From NCBI GenBank assembly GCA_037951165.1, contig JBBDHG010000004.1, forward strand, positions 496,001 to 560,000: a stretch of 64,000 bases of DNA, written 5' to 3'. The notes below the pieces were generated by a model. That model saw only the letters and a program-made list of their open reading frames with translations. It had not been told where the DNA came from and searched no databases. Positions 12,501-24,800 of this stretch are shown here, one piece after another; positions within the stretch are counted from its first letter, which is position 1, and each line of letters starts with the position of its first letter. The translations under genes and the position numbers were made by a program. The stretch comes from Lophius americanus (Eukaryota > Chordata > Actinopteri > Lophiiformes > Lophiidae).

Positions 12501-13425
12501 AATACTAAAAGTTCAAATATGAATAAAATGCATCGTTTAAAGAACGGCCATACTTTACATTAGTATATAGGTGGCACTGTAGCTAAAGTATGCTACAGTC
12601 TATGGCATTGGTAGCTGTAACGCTAAAAAAATAGCCCTATCTGTATTTCAAATCAATAATCGCTGCACGATATTGAAACTGAAAACTAAATATTAGCATT
12701 TCGTCATTTTAATGTTAAGAGACGTTTAGTTAGTCAAGTTCCTGCCATTTGTATTGCGCATGCGCGTTCCACTTTCCAAGTCTACAGCAGCCCTGAACTG
12801 AGTCTCCTGTAAAAACCGAAACATCTTTAAACTCAAACACAATTACCGTGTCAGATCACACAAACTACCAAAGACACCTGAGCATGCACAGACAATATGC
12901 TTCGCCAACTCAGTACTTAAACAACGCCGTGAAGGTGACGATGACAGGAACACGAACCAAGCCAGACTGATGATGAAGAAGGGAAACGCTGGACAGTCGA
13001 CGTCCATTCCACAGTATTAAACAAAATTCAAAGCAAATGCGAGCAGAAATCTTATGAGGTTACCGAGATATCGTCCCCAGGGAACATTTACAAAAATAAC
13101 TTGAGTTGAAAAGTGGCTATGATTGATATTAAAAGCCGGTTGCTTTATGACATTAATTCCGAGTCCTCCACATGAGCTTTATAAAAAAAACTAGCAGTGG
13201 TTTTCCCTCTGCAAAGCATTGACAGCGTAGGGGCCAGAGCAAGGCTTAATGTCCTTATTCTTGTTAACGGTTTTTCTGTTGTAGAGTGCACCCATTCTTG
13301 TTTACTAAACTAAACATATTAGATCGATTACACCCCAAATAAAGCAAGAAATTACCTGTTATTGCTGTGAATTGTTGTATTAACCCATTCACTCCCAGAG
13401 CTGAGGTGTCTCCTAGCGCCGCCAT
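6581..13425 (-). CDS. ubxn7: UBX domain-containing protein 7 (UBXN7), 11 coding exons, complete
   Basis: UBXN7 is an adaptor that links the p97/VCP ATPase to ubiquitylated substrates and cullin-RING ligases. Exons in gene order: 13356-13425, 11639-11792, 11345-11409, 11163-11228, 10926-11038, 10472-10618, 9971-10061, 9068-9198, 8184-8688, 6975-7054, 6581-6742. The 1584 bases encode 527 residues (human about 489). Domains: UBA at about 10-55 (ESVGKHMLEACNNNLEMAV), UAS thioredoxin-like at about 119-270 (FACQCLNRDVWSN), UIM near 288-302 (DSQLEAAIRASLQET), acidic/serine-rich linker, and UBX at about 448-527 ending in ETVFVQERN. The start MAALGDTSALGVNGLIQQF matches the family N-terminus. The exon-8 donor is GTGGGT; using the GTGAAA four bases downstream would break frame with exon 9. 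Not part of an operon. Confidence 0.95.
8030..8095 (+). repeat. LINE 3' tail fragment in ubxn7 intron 9
   Basis: CATCTTTGAGTACTTATG, then AAAAGCACTCTATAAATAAA and an ATT run, is the standard 3' end of fish L2-like LINEs. No coding part is attached. Confidence 0.65.
11895..12215 (+). repeat. tRNA-derived teleost SINE in ubxn7 intron 1
   Basis: The head is tRNA-like: a GCGCAGTGGTTAGCGCTG A-box region and a perfect B box GGTTCGAATCC (11955-11965). The body reads GAGTTTGCATGTTCTCTCTG, CCTCCCACAGTCCAAAAACA, GTCCAGGGTGTACCCC and GCTGGGATAGGCTCCAGC. This matches a repeat that is very common across teleosts. It lies opposite to the transcription direction of ubxn7. Confidence 0.85.
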
Positions 13426-13500
13426 CTTACCGCCACAAACAACAACATAAATGTGGCGCATGCGCCTAATTTTTTCCTCCTTTTTTTACGGCGCGAGCCC
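13405..13500 (-). promoter_or_regulatory. ubxn7 start region with YY1-like motif
   Basis: On the minus strand the start codon sits inside AAGATGGCGGC, the YY1-type motif often found at TATA-less promoters and overlapping start codons. Nearby sequence is GC-rich compared with its surroundings. Function is inferred from motif and position only. Confidence 0.4.
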
Positions 13501-15639
13501 CATGCGTCACATAAGGATTCCGCTGCATTGTGGGCCTTGTATTTCAAAAAGAAGAAACCGTATGGTGAAGGAACGAATATGGTTACTGGTAGTGAATCCA
13601 TGAATGTTTTGAAGCAGAATCATATAATCCCCTTCGTATATTCGGTTTATGACCAAATACACAGCGTGTAAGTGGTTTTCCCCAAACCTACACAATTCTA
13701 CTTTTGCTGACAACTTTAATCTAAGAAAATTAAATGTTGTATCTCTCAAGAGAAAGACAGAATTTTTGATTAACAATGAGATTCTTACTATGGAATTTTA
13801 TAAAGTTTCGCTATGCTAAATCTGCCCCATTATGGAACACTCAAAAAGGAAATTGCATTATTACATAAAAGCAAAAGGGAGAATGGAAATGTTGATACTA
13901 GAAGGGTTTGTTATCTTGTTTAAGTTTAAAAGTTTAATTTACTTCAGCCCTTGTACAGTAATTGAGTTGATTTATAGCTTTTTCCCCCCGTTTTTTATTT
14001 GTTGGTTAGTTTTTTTATTTTTCTCTTTTTTTGTATTTCTCCTATCTTATCTGTACTTGCAATTAACCCATGTATGTGTAGTTGGAGGTGTAAATTTCTT
14101 ATCTTAGGGTAATGGTCACTGTAAACTATTTTGAGATTTTTTCATTGTTCCATGTTCTAGTACATAAAAATTAAATGTATTATTATTATTATTAGAAGAA
14201 GAAGATTAGGGGGACATATAACTAAGTAACCTTTTTTTGGGGGGGGGTCTGTCTATAAACTCAAAATTCTGACTTTAATCTCAGAATTCAGATTTTAAAA
14301 CAGAGTGGACATGCTAACTGGTGACTTTCAGCTGCATCGATGCTTGTTGGTGACAACATAATTTTAAAAATCATGTAGAAGTAAAAAAGACCATAGAAAT
14401 ACCGCAGCAGCTACCACCATGACAAGCACCAACACATTCGGCTAATAGATACCAGTCTATAAGGGCCACCAATCAATCCGATACACTAGCACCTTATTGG
14501 GATGTGTTATTATGCTGCTGCTAATTTGATAATGAAAGTAAGGCAACTGTTGTATCTTAAAACGTTTTAGATGCAAGAAAAAACTGTAATCTTTCACAAT
14601 TGGTGTATACATGATAGGCACTTATAAGCTTGGAACAAATGGACGAGTTGAGCAACAATTACATAATTCTATCAGAGTTTTGAATTACCTTTCTACGGAC
14701 ACTCTAACTTCTGTATACTATGTGAATGTACTGTATGTCTGTCTTATCTTTAAGAAATGATGGAGCTTGAGTTAACATCGCTGTGATGTTGAGGTGAGTT
14801 CCCATCTTCCTTGTTTGGAGCAAATATGAAAACTGCACATTTAATTTCATTTCATTTAATTGCACATAATGCTCTGTTATTCTGTTATTCTGTATTCTGT
14901 ATTCTGTAACATGCTCTGCTGCTGTAACGCTGCAATTTCCCCATTGTGGGACTAATAATTATAATGATAATAATCTTATCTTATCTTATTCTTCATCAGA
15001 CCAAGCTAACTCCTGTTTGGACCGTCCACTTTAAAACCAAAGTGAAATGTGTGTGTAGGTACTTATGCCACAATATTCAAATTCAAAATTCATCATGGTT
15101 AGGTAGGAGGTTTAAACAAACTTTTTTCTAATGAAAATGTGAATGTTAATATGTAGATATTTAGAAAAGGTAATGTTGGTCTTCTCTGGAGTTGCTGGTG
15201 TTCCTGCTTAAAAGCTTTTTTAATTCAAAAGAAAAGTTTGTTGGCATTAGTATTTTTCAAGTTTTTACACCAAGTTTAATCAAGTTTGTCATGCTGTTCA
15301 CATTCATCTCTGTATGTGATCCATATCTGACAACAGTGTGGACAGATCATGAGCCAACATTTACAACCAGCCTGATGATGAACAACTGAAAATGGAATGC
15401 CATTTCATTATCAAATGCAATAAAATAGTGATGCAGGCATTCATTTCTTGCATGCTTGCTATGGTGACAGCAGTATGCTGAGCAAGCAAGCAATCCCCCT
15501 GATTGAACTCCTCAAACTAAATATGAAGTTATGGCGACAGTATGGTTGTTGTTGGTGTTTACTAACTTTTCCCACTACAAATCCAGTTCTTCTTTGCACT
15601 AATGCCTGAGTTATGTCCTAAAAACAGGCTCTTTTGGGG
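13500..15639. other. Intergenic with LINE tail debris
   Basis: No gene was recognised. Two retroelement 3' tails are present. About 14100-14200 ends in AAATTAAATG plus an ATT run. About 14870-15000 has tandem TATTCTGT, then GCAATTTCCCCATTGTGGGA and a (TCTTA)n-like run, the usual end of fish LINEs. The rest is AT-rich with no visible domain. Confidence 0.5.
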
Positions 15640-15995
15640 AAAAAAGCTCCCCCTAGTGAGTAAAATATGAACTATTAGAGTAACTTATGATGTACACAAG
15701 ATAAATCGGCTTGAGTCAATTCATATGTACCAAATTTTAACTATATTGAACCATTGGTTGCAAAACTGTGGCCCAAAATTATTGGGAGTTAATGCTCCCC
15801 TTCGTTTGAAAAACATAACTTAATCAATCCAGTTCTTCCTTTAGATAAGGTCTTTGTAGGTAAATGGAAAAATTATCCATGAAATGTAATATTCAGTTCA
15901 GATATTGCATTAACACAAAGGATCTGTGGAAGCGGTAATGATGATTCCACAATATCCGACTTTTCAGGGATATTATGAGGAAAATTAGATGCAAA
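15640..15995 (-). repeat. Unclassified interspersed repeat, copy 2 (inverted)
   Basis: The reverse complement of this stretch follows the sequence at 637-975 anchor by anchor for roughly 350 bases with moderate divergence, including GATATTGTGGAATCATC, TTTCATGGAT, CAAAGACCTTA, CTGGATTGATT and GTTCATATTT. No coding frame is preserved. Confidence 0.6.
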
Positions 15996-16399
15996 AAATG
16001 CTTACATTGTCTATACCTGAATGACTTTGTGATTAACTGGATTATAAATTACTAGAGGAGAGGCCTAATTCTCTTTGACGTTCTTCACAATGGAATACAA
16101 CGCAGTATTGATGTGCAAAGAAAAGTTGTAAAGTTGCACGAATCTCGAAAAAGCTCAAAATGGCAGCTTCAACAGTAAAATTGATGATAAGAAGTTCAAA
16201 TAGACTGGACATTAAGAGCAACTATTTAGAAAATCACCCTGGAAGCTCACGAGTCTGTAAACCCGCCCCACACACTGCGAGCAGGATGGTTCGCCTGGCA
16301 AGAGAGCCTCTAAGGTTACAACTAGAGAATTGCAGAGATCAGCTGAGTTAGAAAGCCTCCCTTACCACCTTCCAAGGCACCAGCACCAACACAGGAATA

Positions 16400-16685
16400 T
16401 TGCAATTTCCAATTATCAGGCGGTTCAAATATGTCTATAAATATCTCCAGTTGATCCAGAATGTTGCTGCTTATATAACCAGTCGCCTTGAGCTTGTGTC
16501 TGCACTTCTTATTCTGTATGCTAAAAAGCAATGCTTCCTCACTGCTGTGATCCACTGCTCTCTCATGGGGGGATTGTTGGGTCTTTTTAGAAAGGTAGAC
16601 AGTATCTACCTACTTTTTGAAGAGTGCAATTATATAACCTTTGCAGTGATTTTGCACTAAATAAATAAACATGAACTTGAGTAAA
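16400..16685 (+). mobile_element. LINE 3' fragment
   Basis: One frame contains YLQLIQNVAAYITSR, corresponding to the LQ-x-IQNAAAR-x-LT motif downstream of the RT domain of fish L2/Rex-like LINEs. The block ends in AAATAAATAAACATGAACTTG, a typical LINE tail. Truncated and non-functional. Confidence 0.7.
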
Positions 16686-19002
16686 ACTACATAGATTTTC
16701 TCTTTAATTGTGGTAATTCTATTGTTATTTGCATGATACGTTCTATTTGCAAATACTTTCAACAAAGTTCAAAACCCGACTAACCGAGGTCAAGATCTTA
16801 ATTCCAGAATTTAACACAAATCTTTTTAACTCCCCAACATATAAAGGAAAAGTATTTCATTTTAGAATGTGAAGATAGTGATGACGCTGACAAACTACAT
16901 CATGATAGTTCCAGACTACATTCACTACTAATTCCCCGGGTGAATTGTAATTCTGTTTAAAAATCAATATTAAATACGATTACTTGTCAATTCGGTGCTG
17001 TCCTGTCTGCAAAGGGTAAGCTCAGGCTACTTTAACAATGGACCCATTTGACAGTAGTACAATAATGCTAAATATCTTTAGTTGCACAGAAAAACACTGT
17101 CCTTGAAATCCTGAAATAATCTGTACGATCCACATGTGATCTTTAAATACTGAGTAGGGAAATTATTTTCACATAAAGATTTATTCATTTTCTAGGCACA
17201 ACAGGGATATTTTCATGTGCACTCCGGCATTATATGAACCATAACAGGTCTCATGGTTTGAAAGCTGGAATATTGGATATATACATTAATACTTTTAAGT
17301 AACATTGACAGCCAGATGTATCATGATAGAATTTACGAAGGAATGATCGTAGAGGGACTTACTCACTCCTGGGATTTGTGCATTTCCATTGATTCAGTCA
17401 ATAAACACACAGTGACCCTGAGACCTGAACGAAAGACAGGTGCCAAGTTGCTCAAGGCCACCCATCTCCCTTCCTCTTATATATTTAAGTCTCTAAGTAG
17501 ATGTACGAGATATTCTATAGAATAATTAGGAGCTGTGAATATATACAAGATTTACAATGGATTAGACATTTGTTAAAGCAATCTTTCTTTGCAAAGGGTA
17601 TCTTTCACCAACTACATTCTCAGATCCCTGTCTCATCCTTCACAAAGTATGGTTTTCCATTCATTGACCTGGACCTGGAGAGGTCTGCCCAAGCACCTTC
17701 TACAGCTTTGAACTAATCTTTTCAATTAATTCAGTCTAAATGTTCATTAAAAACAAGTGGAGAATGGGTCATTTTTGTATCTCTGTATCTGGAAATGTTT
17801 AACCTCAGAAATTTGTATTGAAATTTCCTGAGCACAAGGAAATGCCTCTAACACTAGTCAACTGCAATTTGTGCCGGCCGTGCCTATGGCATAGGCCGGC
17901 AGTCTGCAGTCTGCATCTCTCACTGAACTTGAGACAAATCCTGCTGTTTGGGTGTAAATTTCTCCCAAAACAATCCATATTTTACCGTTGTCAGATCAAA
18001 TAAAATCTAAGACCAATTTCAATGAAGGCACATCAGTGATGTTCGAAACAAGAGGAAAGATCCGTGAGTAGGGGACAAGGGGTGATCATCAAAATCATCT
18101 TTATGGACATACTTAATTACTTTATATTCTCATGAGCTTTATTTTATTGCAGCGGTCATCCATCATAATCAGAAAATTAAAAAGAACAAACCTTTTCTGT
18201 TGCCTGTCCAGGCTGCTGGACGTCCGAATTTACACTCCATCAATAATGATAGCAGTTTATTAAGATGTTGCTTCCACTAATGCAGATTATCTTAAAAAAA
18301 TCAGATTCAAGCAGTTGTAAGAAACAGATTTAAATCTGAATGTAGTCAGTGTGGCATGTAAGGCTTTATTGTAATATTCTGTGACTGCAGACTTTAGTGC
18401 CTTTAAGCAATCCAAATGATAAGATTAGAAGTATTCTGATATGCAAATTAGAATTTATTATGGACCTTCCTTTTAAAGCGATGTTTAATTTTTTCACCTT
18501 ACTGTACAATGGGAAAACAGTCCCATACTGACCACCACATGGAATAAACTCACAACAAAATCCCTCAACTGGTAAAAATGCAAGCCTTTCCTTATATTTG
18601 ATAACGGTGTATATTCAGCAGTATGATGAATCGTTTTTCTGATGGCCACAGTTTGATGCAAGAAAGATGTGTCCCACATGCAAAACAATGAGAAAACAAG
18701 TACATAGAAGACATGAGGAGATGGGTGTACTTTAAGGAGAACTAAGTTTCTCAGTTCGTATCCTGCTTAATAAATAAATAAGATTCCCTATTGTAGCATA
18801 GATTAGAGTGTGAGTGAGTGCATACATGCATACATGTATGACAAGTGAGTGAGTTAATAGTGGAATGCTTGCTTGTGTATGGAGTGATTACATTATTCAG
18901 TGACACCATTTTGTTTCATAAAGAATTTTGTTTGTGTTACGCAGGGCAGGCAGGATGATGAGAGTGAACACTGAAATTGGCAGGTGAACTATACACTGCA
19001 GT
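16686..19002. other. Intergenic, downstream flank of ppp1r7
   Basis: No gene was recognised. The part nearest 19002 probably includes the ppp1r7 3' UTR on the minus strand. Open frames around 17316-17716 show no known domain. Confidence 0.4.
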
Positions 19003-21803
19003 TTAGAAGCGAATGAAGGTAGCGTCGATCTGGCGTACACTGGGCAGCGACAGCATGATCTTTCTCCGGTACTGAGGGTCCTTTTGTAGAGGGTTTCTTT
19101 CAAGATAGACCGTCTCTAGAGACTTGGCATTCTTCAACTCGTCCAGATCTGACCAGTTATCTATCTGATTATCGTTCATCTGGAGAGAGATTGAAAGACA
19201 ACTGTTGATTGTAAGAGACAACCCAAACGTGCCACATAGAGAATGGTGGATGTGAGGAGCATATGCTCAATAATGAAAATAAACTTTAAAAATTAATGCA
19301 TTAACCCTTTAATTGCCCGTGTGATAAATTATAGTTGGCATAAGTATGTTTAATAAGTACATACAAACATAGTAAGTATAAGTATGTAAATAAGTATGGA
19401 GGTCATCTGAATGAATTGATTTTTGCACATGATTTTCTTTCTTTTTGTTCTCGAGTTGTGTGACTGAGTTCTACTTGTAAAACAAAGTGTTTGTGTAATG
19501 GTCCATAATCAGGATTCTGCAGGTTCGAACAAGCACAATTTAAGACTTTTAAGACCATTCAAATTTAAACTAAAAACCTTTCTGTGACAATAGAGAAGGA
19601 AAAGTTAGGCAGATGCTAAAAAATAACTGTTTGGCCTCGATAGTGTTTCCTAAAAAAATATTTTGAAGAATGGAAGAATTTCAATGAGCATTGTTGCATT
19701 AAATCAGCTTTAAAATATTTATGAACTTCCACTTAATACCACATCTTCATATAGACTTTCAGAGGCCTAAAATGAGCAACATGGTGGTGTAGTGGTACTT
19801 CAGCTTCCTCCCACAAAAAACATACAGATTAGGTGAATTGGTGACTCTTAAGTGCCTTTAAGTGAGAACATGAGTTTGAATGATTGTTTGTCTACGCATA
19901 GAGGTCCTGTGATGAACTGGCTGCTTAGCGGAGATGTACCCCATCTCTCAATGAATTTAGCTCAGCTGTGAGCATCTAATTACTTTTTTATTTCACCGTC
20001 CATCTGGCCAATCAGTAAGCGATGCTTTGTCTGATGTTTGAAAATTGTCACAGTCAATCATAATGGATAATAGGGTTTCCTATCATAAAATCTCCTCAAA
20101 TCCTGGCATGAAGTTATATCCCCTAGGTCTCTCTTGGGGGTGACTTACTGGTAATGTGTCTTTCTGCCTTGGAGATCTTGGTTCACCTTAGGCCATACTG
20201 CAGTGTAATCATTCTTAAAATGCTTCTATAGCTACTTTACAACAACTTTACAATGTGATAAACTATTTAATGTTTATATACTACTAAAAGTACAGAAAAT
20301 TAAAGTATTTTCTTACAATTCAATTGTGGTACGATTTGTAAATTAAATCAAGAAGGAAGGGGTTTGATTCAAAAAGGCTTCTATTTATGATTGACTTTTC
20401 CAACTTTTGTGTCAAAATTTTTTTAAACTTTGAATGTCACAAAAGAACAAACACAAGTCGAACTAATAATCTAATGATGGGTGGCCTCCAATTCTACTAC
20501 TCTGCTGTGGTGAATGCTGGCTTGTTGCCTTATTGAGGCTTCAAATGGAGCAGAGACAATTGTTGTTTTTGTTATTAGTGCTCCTACTATGATATTTTAC
20601 TTTATTTTTTTAAAGAAAGGTTGTGTTGATAAGGCACCAGATGTTCTGTCAACAGTGCTGCAAATTAAAAAAAAAAACAACAATCAAGGGAAATTAGTGC
20701 TCAACTTAAAAAAAAAAAAAGATTCATACCCAGAACTCCTGCAGGTCTGTCAGATGGCTGATGTTTTCAATTTTTTTTATCCGATTGGCTGCAATGTCCA
20801 GTGTTGTAAGCTTTTTCTGGGGGGGGGAAAGTGGTGTTTGAATGTGCAGAACAAACTCTATTTTAGATATTTGCACATCTAACAAAACCCTTGATGAAGG
20901 GTTTGGAATTTCTATAACTCACATTGTTTTCCAAGCCCTCAATGACCTCGATACCATTGTGACTCAGATAGAGCTCCTTCAGGTTGATGAGGTTCTGTAG
21001 ACCCTCGATTTTAGTGATCCGGTTACTCTGCAAATCAATTAAAAATTATTAATTTAAGTTTCAAAACACACACTTAGATTTTATTCTAACCATTCACTGA
21101 CAGTTGCAGAAAAGGTTCATGGAAATACCTGAATGCTTAAAACGGTCAGGTTGTGTAAACCCTCCAGATTCTGAAGCTTAGTTATTTTATTGGTTCCAAG
21201 GAACAAACTTTGCAAAGATGAAAGTGTATCCAGGTTTTCTATGACCTGTAAATAAAAACAAAATGAAAGAGGCACATTTAAGCATAGGGTGATTTCACAA
21301 TTTCCTATCTTACAATGTCTTATTAAATAACAGTTTTCAAACTCAATGTTCTAAAATATGCACTTTGAGGAACATCTCCCACTCTCCAAGACAACCTTTG
21401 GGCTCTATATGTCCGATATCTCCATGCAAGTTTCATTGCTGCTGTCTGACTGGCTGGCGTGAAATGACAATTAAGTTGAGTAAGTATCAAACGTAGTGTC
21501 TGAGCCCCCATGGGCATACTGGTCTTGAAAAGAGGCAGATGAAATATACTGGAACATTCACAAACATAAACCTGTTGCTGTGTAAAGTAAGGTGTCATTA
21601 TTTTCTCCTGCGATTTAAATGGCAAACAGTTAAATTATGTTCAAAGTTTGTACATTCTTCATTTTGCACATGAGTGACATCAGCTAAATATTCATGAACC
21701 TGACAAGTGTGTGACAAGTTAAGAAAATAAAATATATTTAGAACTTTTTGGATTAAATTCATAGTAGATAGAAATTTTATAATTGGTAAAGAGGTTAAAA
21801 ATA

Positions 21804-21840
<37 letters not shown>

Positions 21841-24800
21841 ATTTTATTTAAAACACACTTTACATTTGGATCAAATCTCAAAGTACTACAAGGAAAAAGC
21901 AGATAAAAAATATAATCATTATAATATAAATATATGACCAAAATGCAGCAATGTTAATTAAAAATTATAGTTTCGGCTAAAGAGGAAAGTTTTTAGTCCT
22001 TTTTTAGAAGTCTCAATTGCCTGTGGAGCCCTCAGATGGTCAGGGAGGGCATTCCACAGACAAGAGGCAGCAGAACAGAAGGCCCGATCCCCCATGGTAC
22101 TGAGCTTAGTCCGGGGAAGGAGGAGGCGGTAGGAGGAGTAGTAGTGATAAATAACATTTGTCTAAATTGAATCGGAATTTGTTAGGATGTTCAAAAGGTA
22201 TATTGTGTTTCTTAGATCTGCCAATTGGTCTAATCCTGACATTCAGAGATTGATTTATTAGTTAGGATCTTCTAGCCGGAGATTGATTTGTGTGAATCCA
22301 CTAATCTTAGATTGATTGCTCTTGTCTTTGCCCACATACAAAGGAGGGATAGCGGTATTTCCTTAGTCCGACTAAAGTTGTCGCTGACAAAACACCATCA
22401 TTATCACTATTGTGATTATTTCGGCCTTTTTTCAGGTATGTCATACATACACACTGAGTTCATATCTTGTTGATGATTTCTTTTGTATTTTATTTCTTAA
22501 TTTATATTTAGTCTTGTCAGAACAATGTTTTTGTGATGCCAAGAGTACGTTTGAGTGCTACATAGTTGTAAATAGTCAAGTGTTTGTGTGCGGGTGGCCC
22601 ACGACATGTTGAATAAGGTAATGGGTACCCATGTCGAGCGCATACGCCATTTTGTCGACCCTTGTTGACCCTACAGTGTATATTATACGTGATAGTTTTT
22701 TCTGGCCATATATGTACGCCAACATTGGCTTTTATGTTACCAAAGCTTGCTCTTGCTTTAAGATAAGATGGTATGTCATGAAACTAGGGCTCCCCCATTG
22801 TGACAACACAGCCCTTTCAACTGAAAACTATCGACTATCTCCATCTGGACCAATGCAAGGGTGGATATGAGTACATCCTTGTCATTGTGGATCATTTCAC
22901 ACATTTTACTCTAGCAATTGCCACCACGTCAAAGTTAGGAAAAAGTGCAGCAAACCTCATCATCAATGACTTTTCCCTTATGTCTTCCTGCATCCATAAT
23001 GACCAAGGAAAATAATTTGAAAACCAGTTGTCTACCCAATTAAAGAGACTCAGGGGCATGGCAGGGTCCAAGACAATCCCCGACCATCCGATGGGAAATG
23101 GCCAAGTGGAACGAATGAACAGGACATTTTTGCAGTCGTAAACACTCTAACTGAGACACAGAAATCAACCTGGACAAAGTCAATGAATAAACTAGGGTAT
23201 GCTTATAACTGTACCTAGTGTGAATGGACAGGTTATACCCCGTTCTATCTGTTGTTTGGGAGATCACCAAGGCGGCTTTTCGGACTTAACAAATGATCAG
23301 GTTCAAGTAATCAAAGAGACTATGTGGATGAATGGAAAAAAATATGAAAGAGGCATAAGCCATTGCAAACGAATAGACTCAGAAACTTTCTGAAAGAAGC
23401 AAAAGACACTATGACTCAAAAGTTAGGAGTACATTATAACACCATGAAACTAGTCCTGGTCAAAAACCTAACACCAAGGGGAGAACCTGGAAAACTCTGA
23501 CTACTGGGAATAAATAAACAAAGTGGTGAGACATATCAGTCCTGGTCTACCAATTTATAAAGTGAGACCAGAAAAGGGTATGGGATGCTCTAGAGTCCTG
23601 CACAAAAACCTTCTCATGTGCTGTGACTAACTGCCTTTTGCATATATACATAAATATGTATACATATGCATAACACATCAGACAGGTACTTCCTTAGTTC
23701 AACTAAACTTGTCGTTGACGAAACACCATCATTATCACTATCGTGATTATTACTCCCCTTTTTCAGTTATGTTGTACATAAAAACTGAGTTAATGTGTTA
23801 TTTACGATTTGTGATGCCAAGAGTATGTTTGAGTGTTACATAGTTTGAAATAGTCAAGTGTATTTGCGCGGGTAGCCCTCGACATGTTATAAGGGTATTG
23901 GGTAGTCACTTCGAACGCATACGTCATTTTGTCTTTACTGATTTCAAAGATGCTTTTATTTTTATACGTTCTGCACTTAGTATAGAATGTTTTGTGCATT
24001 TCAGTGACATTTGAAAGAGTTAAATGAAAGTTTGAAGAGCTCATGCTATTATATATCGTATAATTGAATAGATTAACAGTAATAGCTTTGTACTTAACAT
24101 TGATACAGCCAATAATTCAGTATTTACATTCCACCTGTCTGTAACTATTTTGTTTTGTAGTTTTTATTTTGAGCGCAAAGAAATCAACTAAATTTGTTGC
24201 AGACGAAACACCATCATTATCACTATCGTGATTATTTCTCGCCCTTTTCAGGGGCATAACACGTGCTTGAATGAATTATTTCCCCTTATGTATCAGGAAG
24301 ATAGCGGGTCTGCCTCAAAGAATTTCTCTGTGAAGTGAGTGGAAGCTGTGCCTTGTGTATGTGTGGCAGACGGCAAAGACACACTTTATACATTTATGCT
24401 GACAGATCTCTTTAGGTAATATAATTAGTATTATCCCCTTGAATTAAGTATCCTGACACCCACTTAACATCCAGTGTTAACCATGACTCAACACATCTGT
24501 GGATGGCAGTCCCTGCACATCGCTAGACCAAGGCCTCTAACATACTCCTAAATATCATCGGAATTGCTCATATGCAGTCAAATTGAACTGATGACAGGAC
24601 TCTAAGGCCAAAGACTAGTCATCTATCATTTAATGATACTAGTGCTGCCACTTAAAAAGCGATGTGCACGTGAGCATTGTTGTGAAGGAAGTGGCGATAC
24701 TGATTGGGTTCGTGTAATAATAATAATAATACATTTAATTTATAATGCACTTTACATTTGGATCAAATCTCAAAGTGCTAGAGTGTAATGTAACACCCAA

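Noticed and set aside
13453..13776. Possible gene sharing a bidirectional promoter with ubxn7
   Set aside because: Open frames on both strands are short and lack recognisable sequence or splice signals.
17316..17716. Two overlapping plus-strand open frames
   Set aside because: No family resemblance and no exon context. Left as intergenic.
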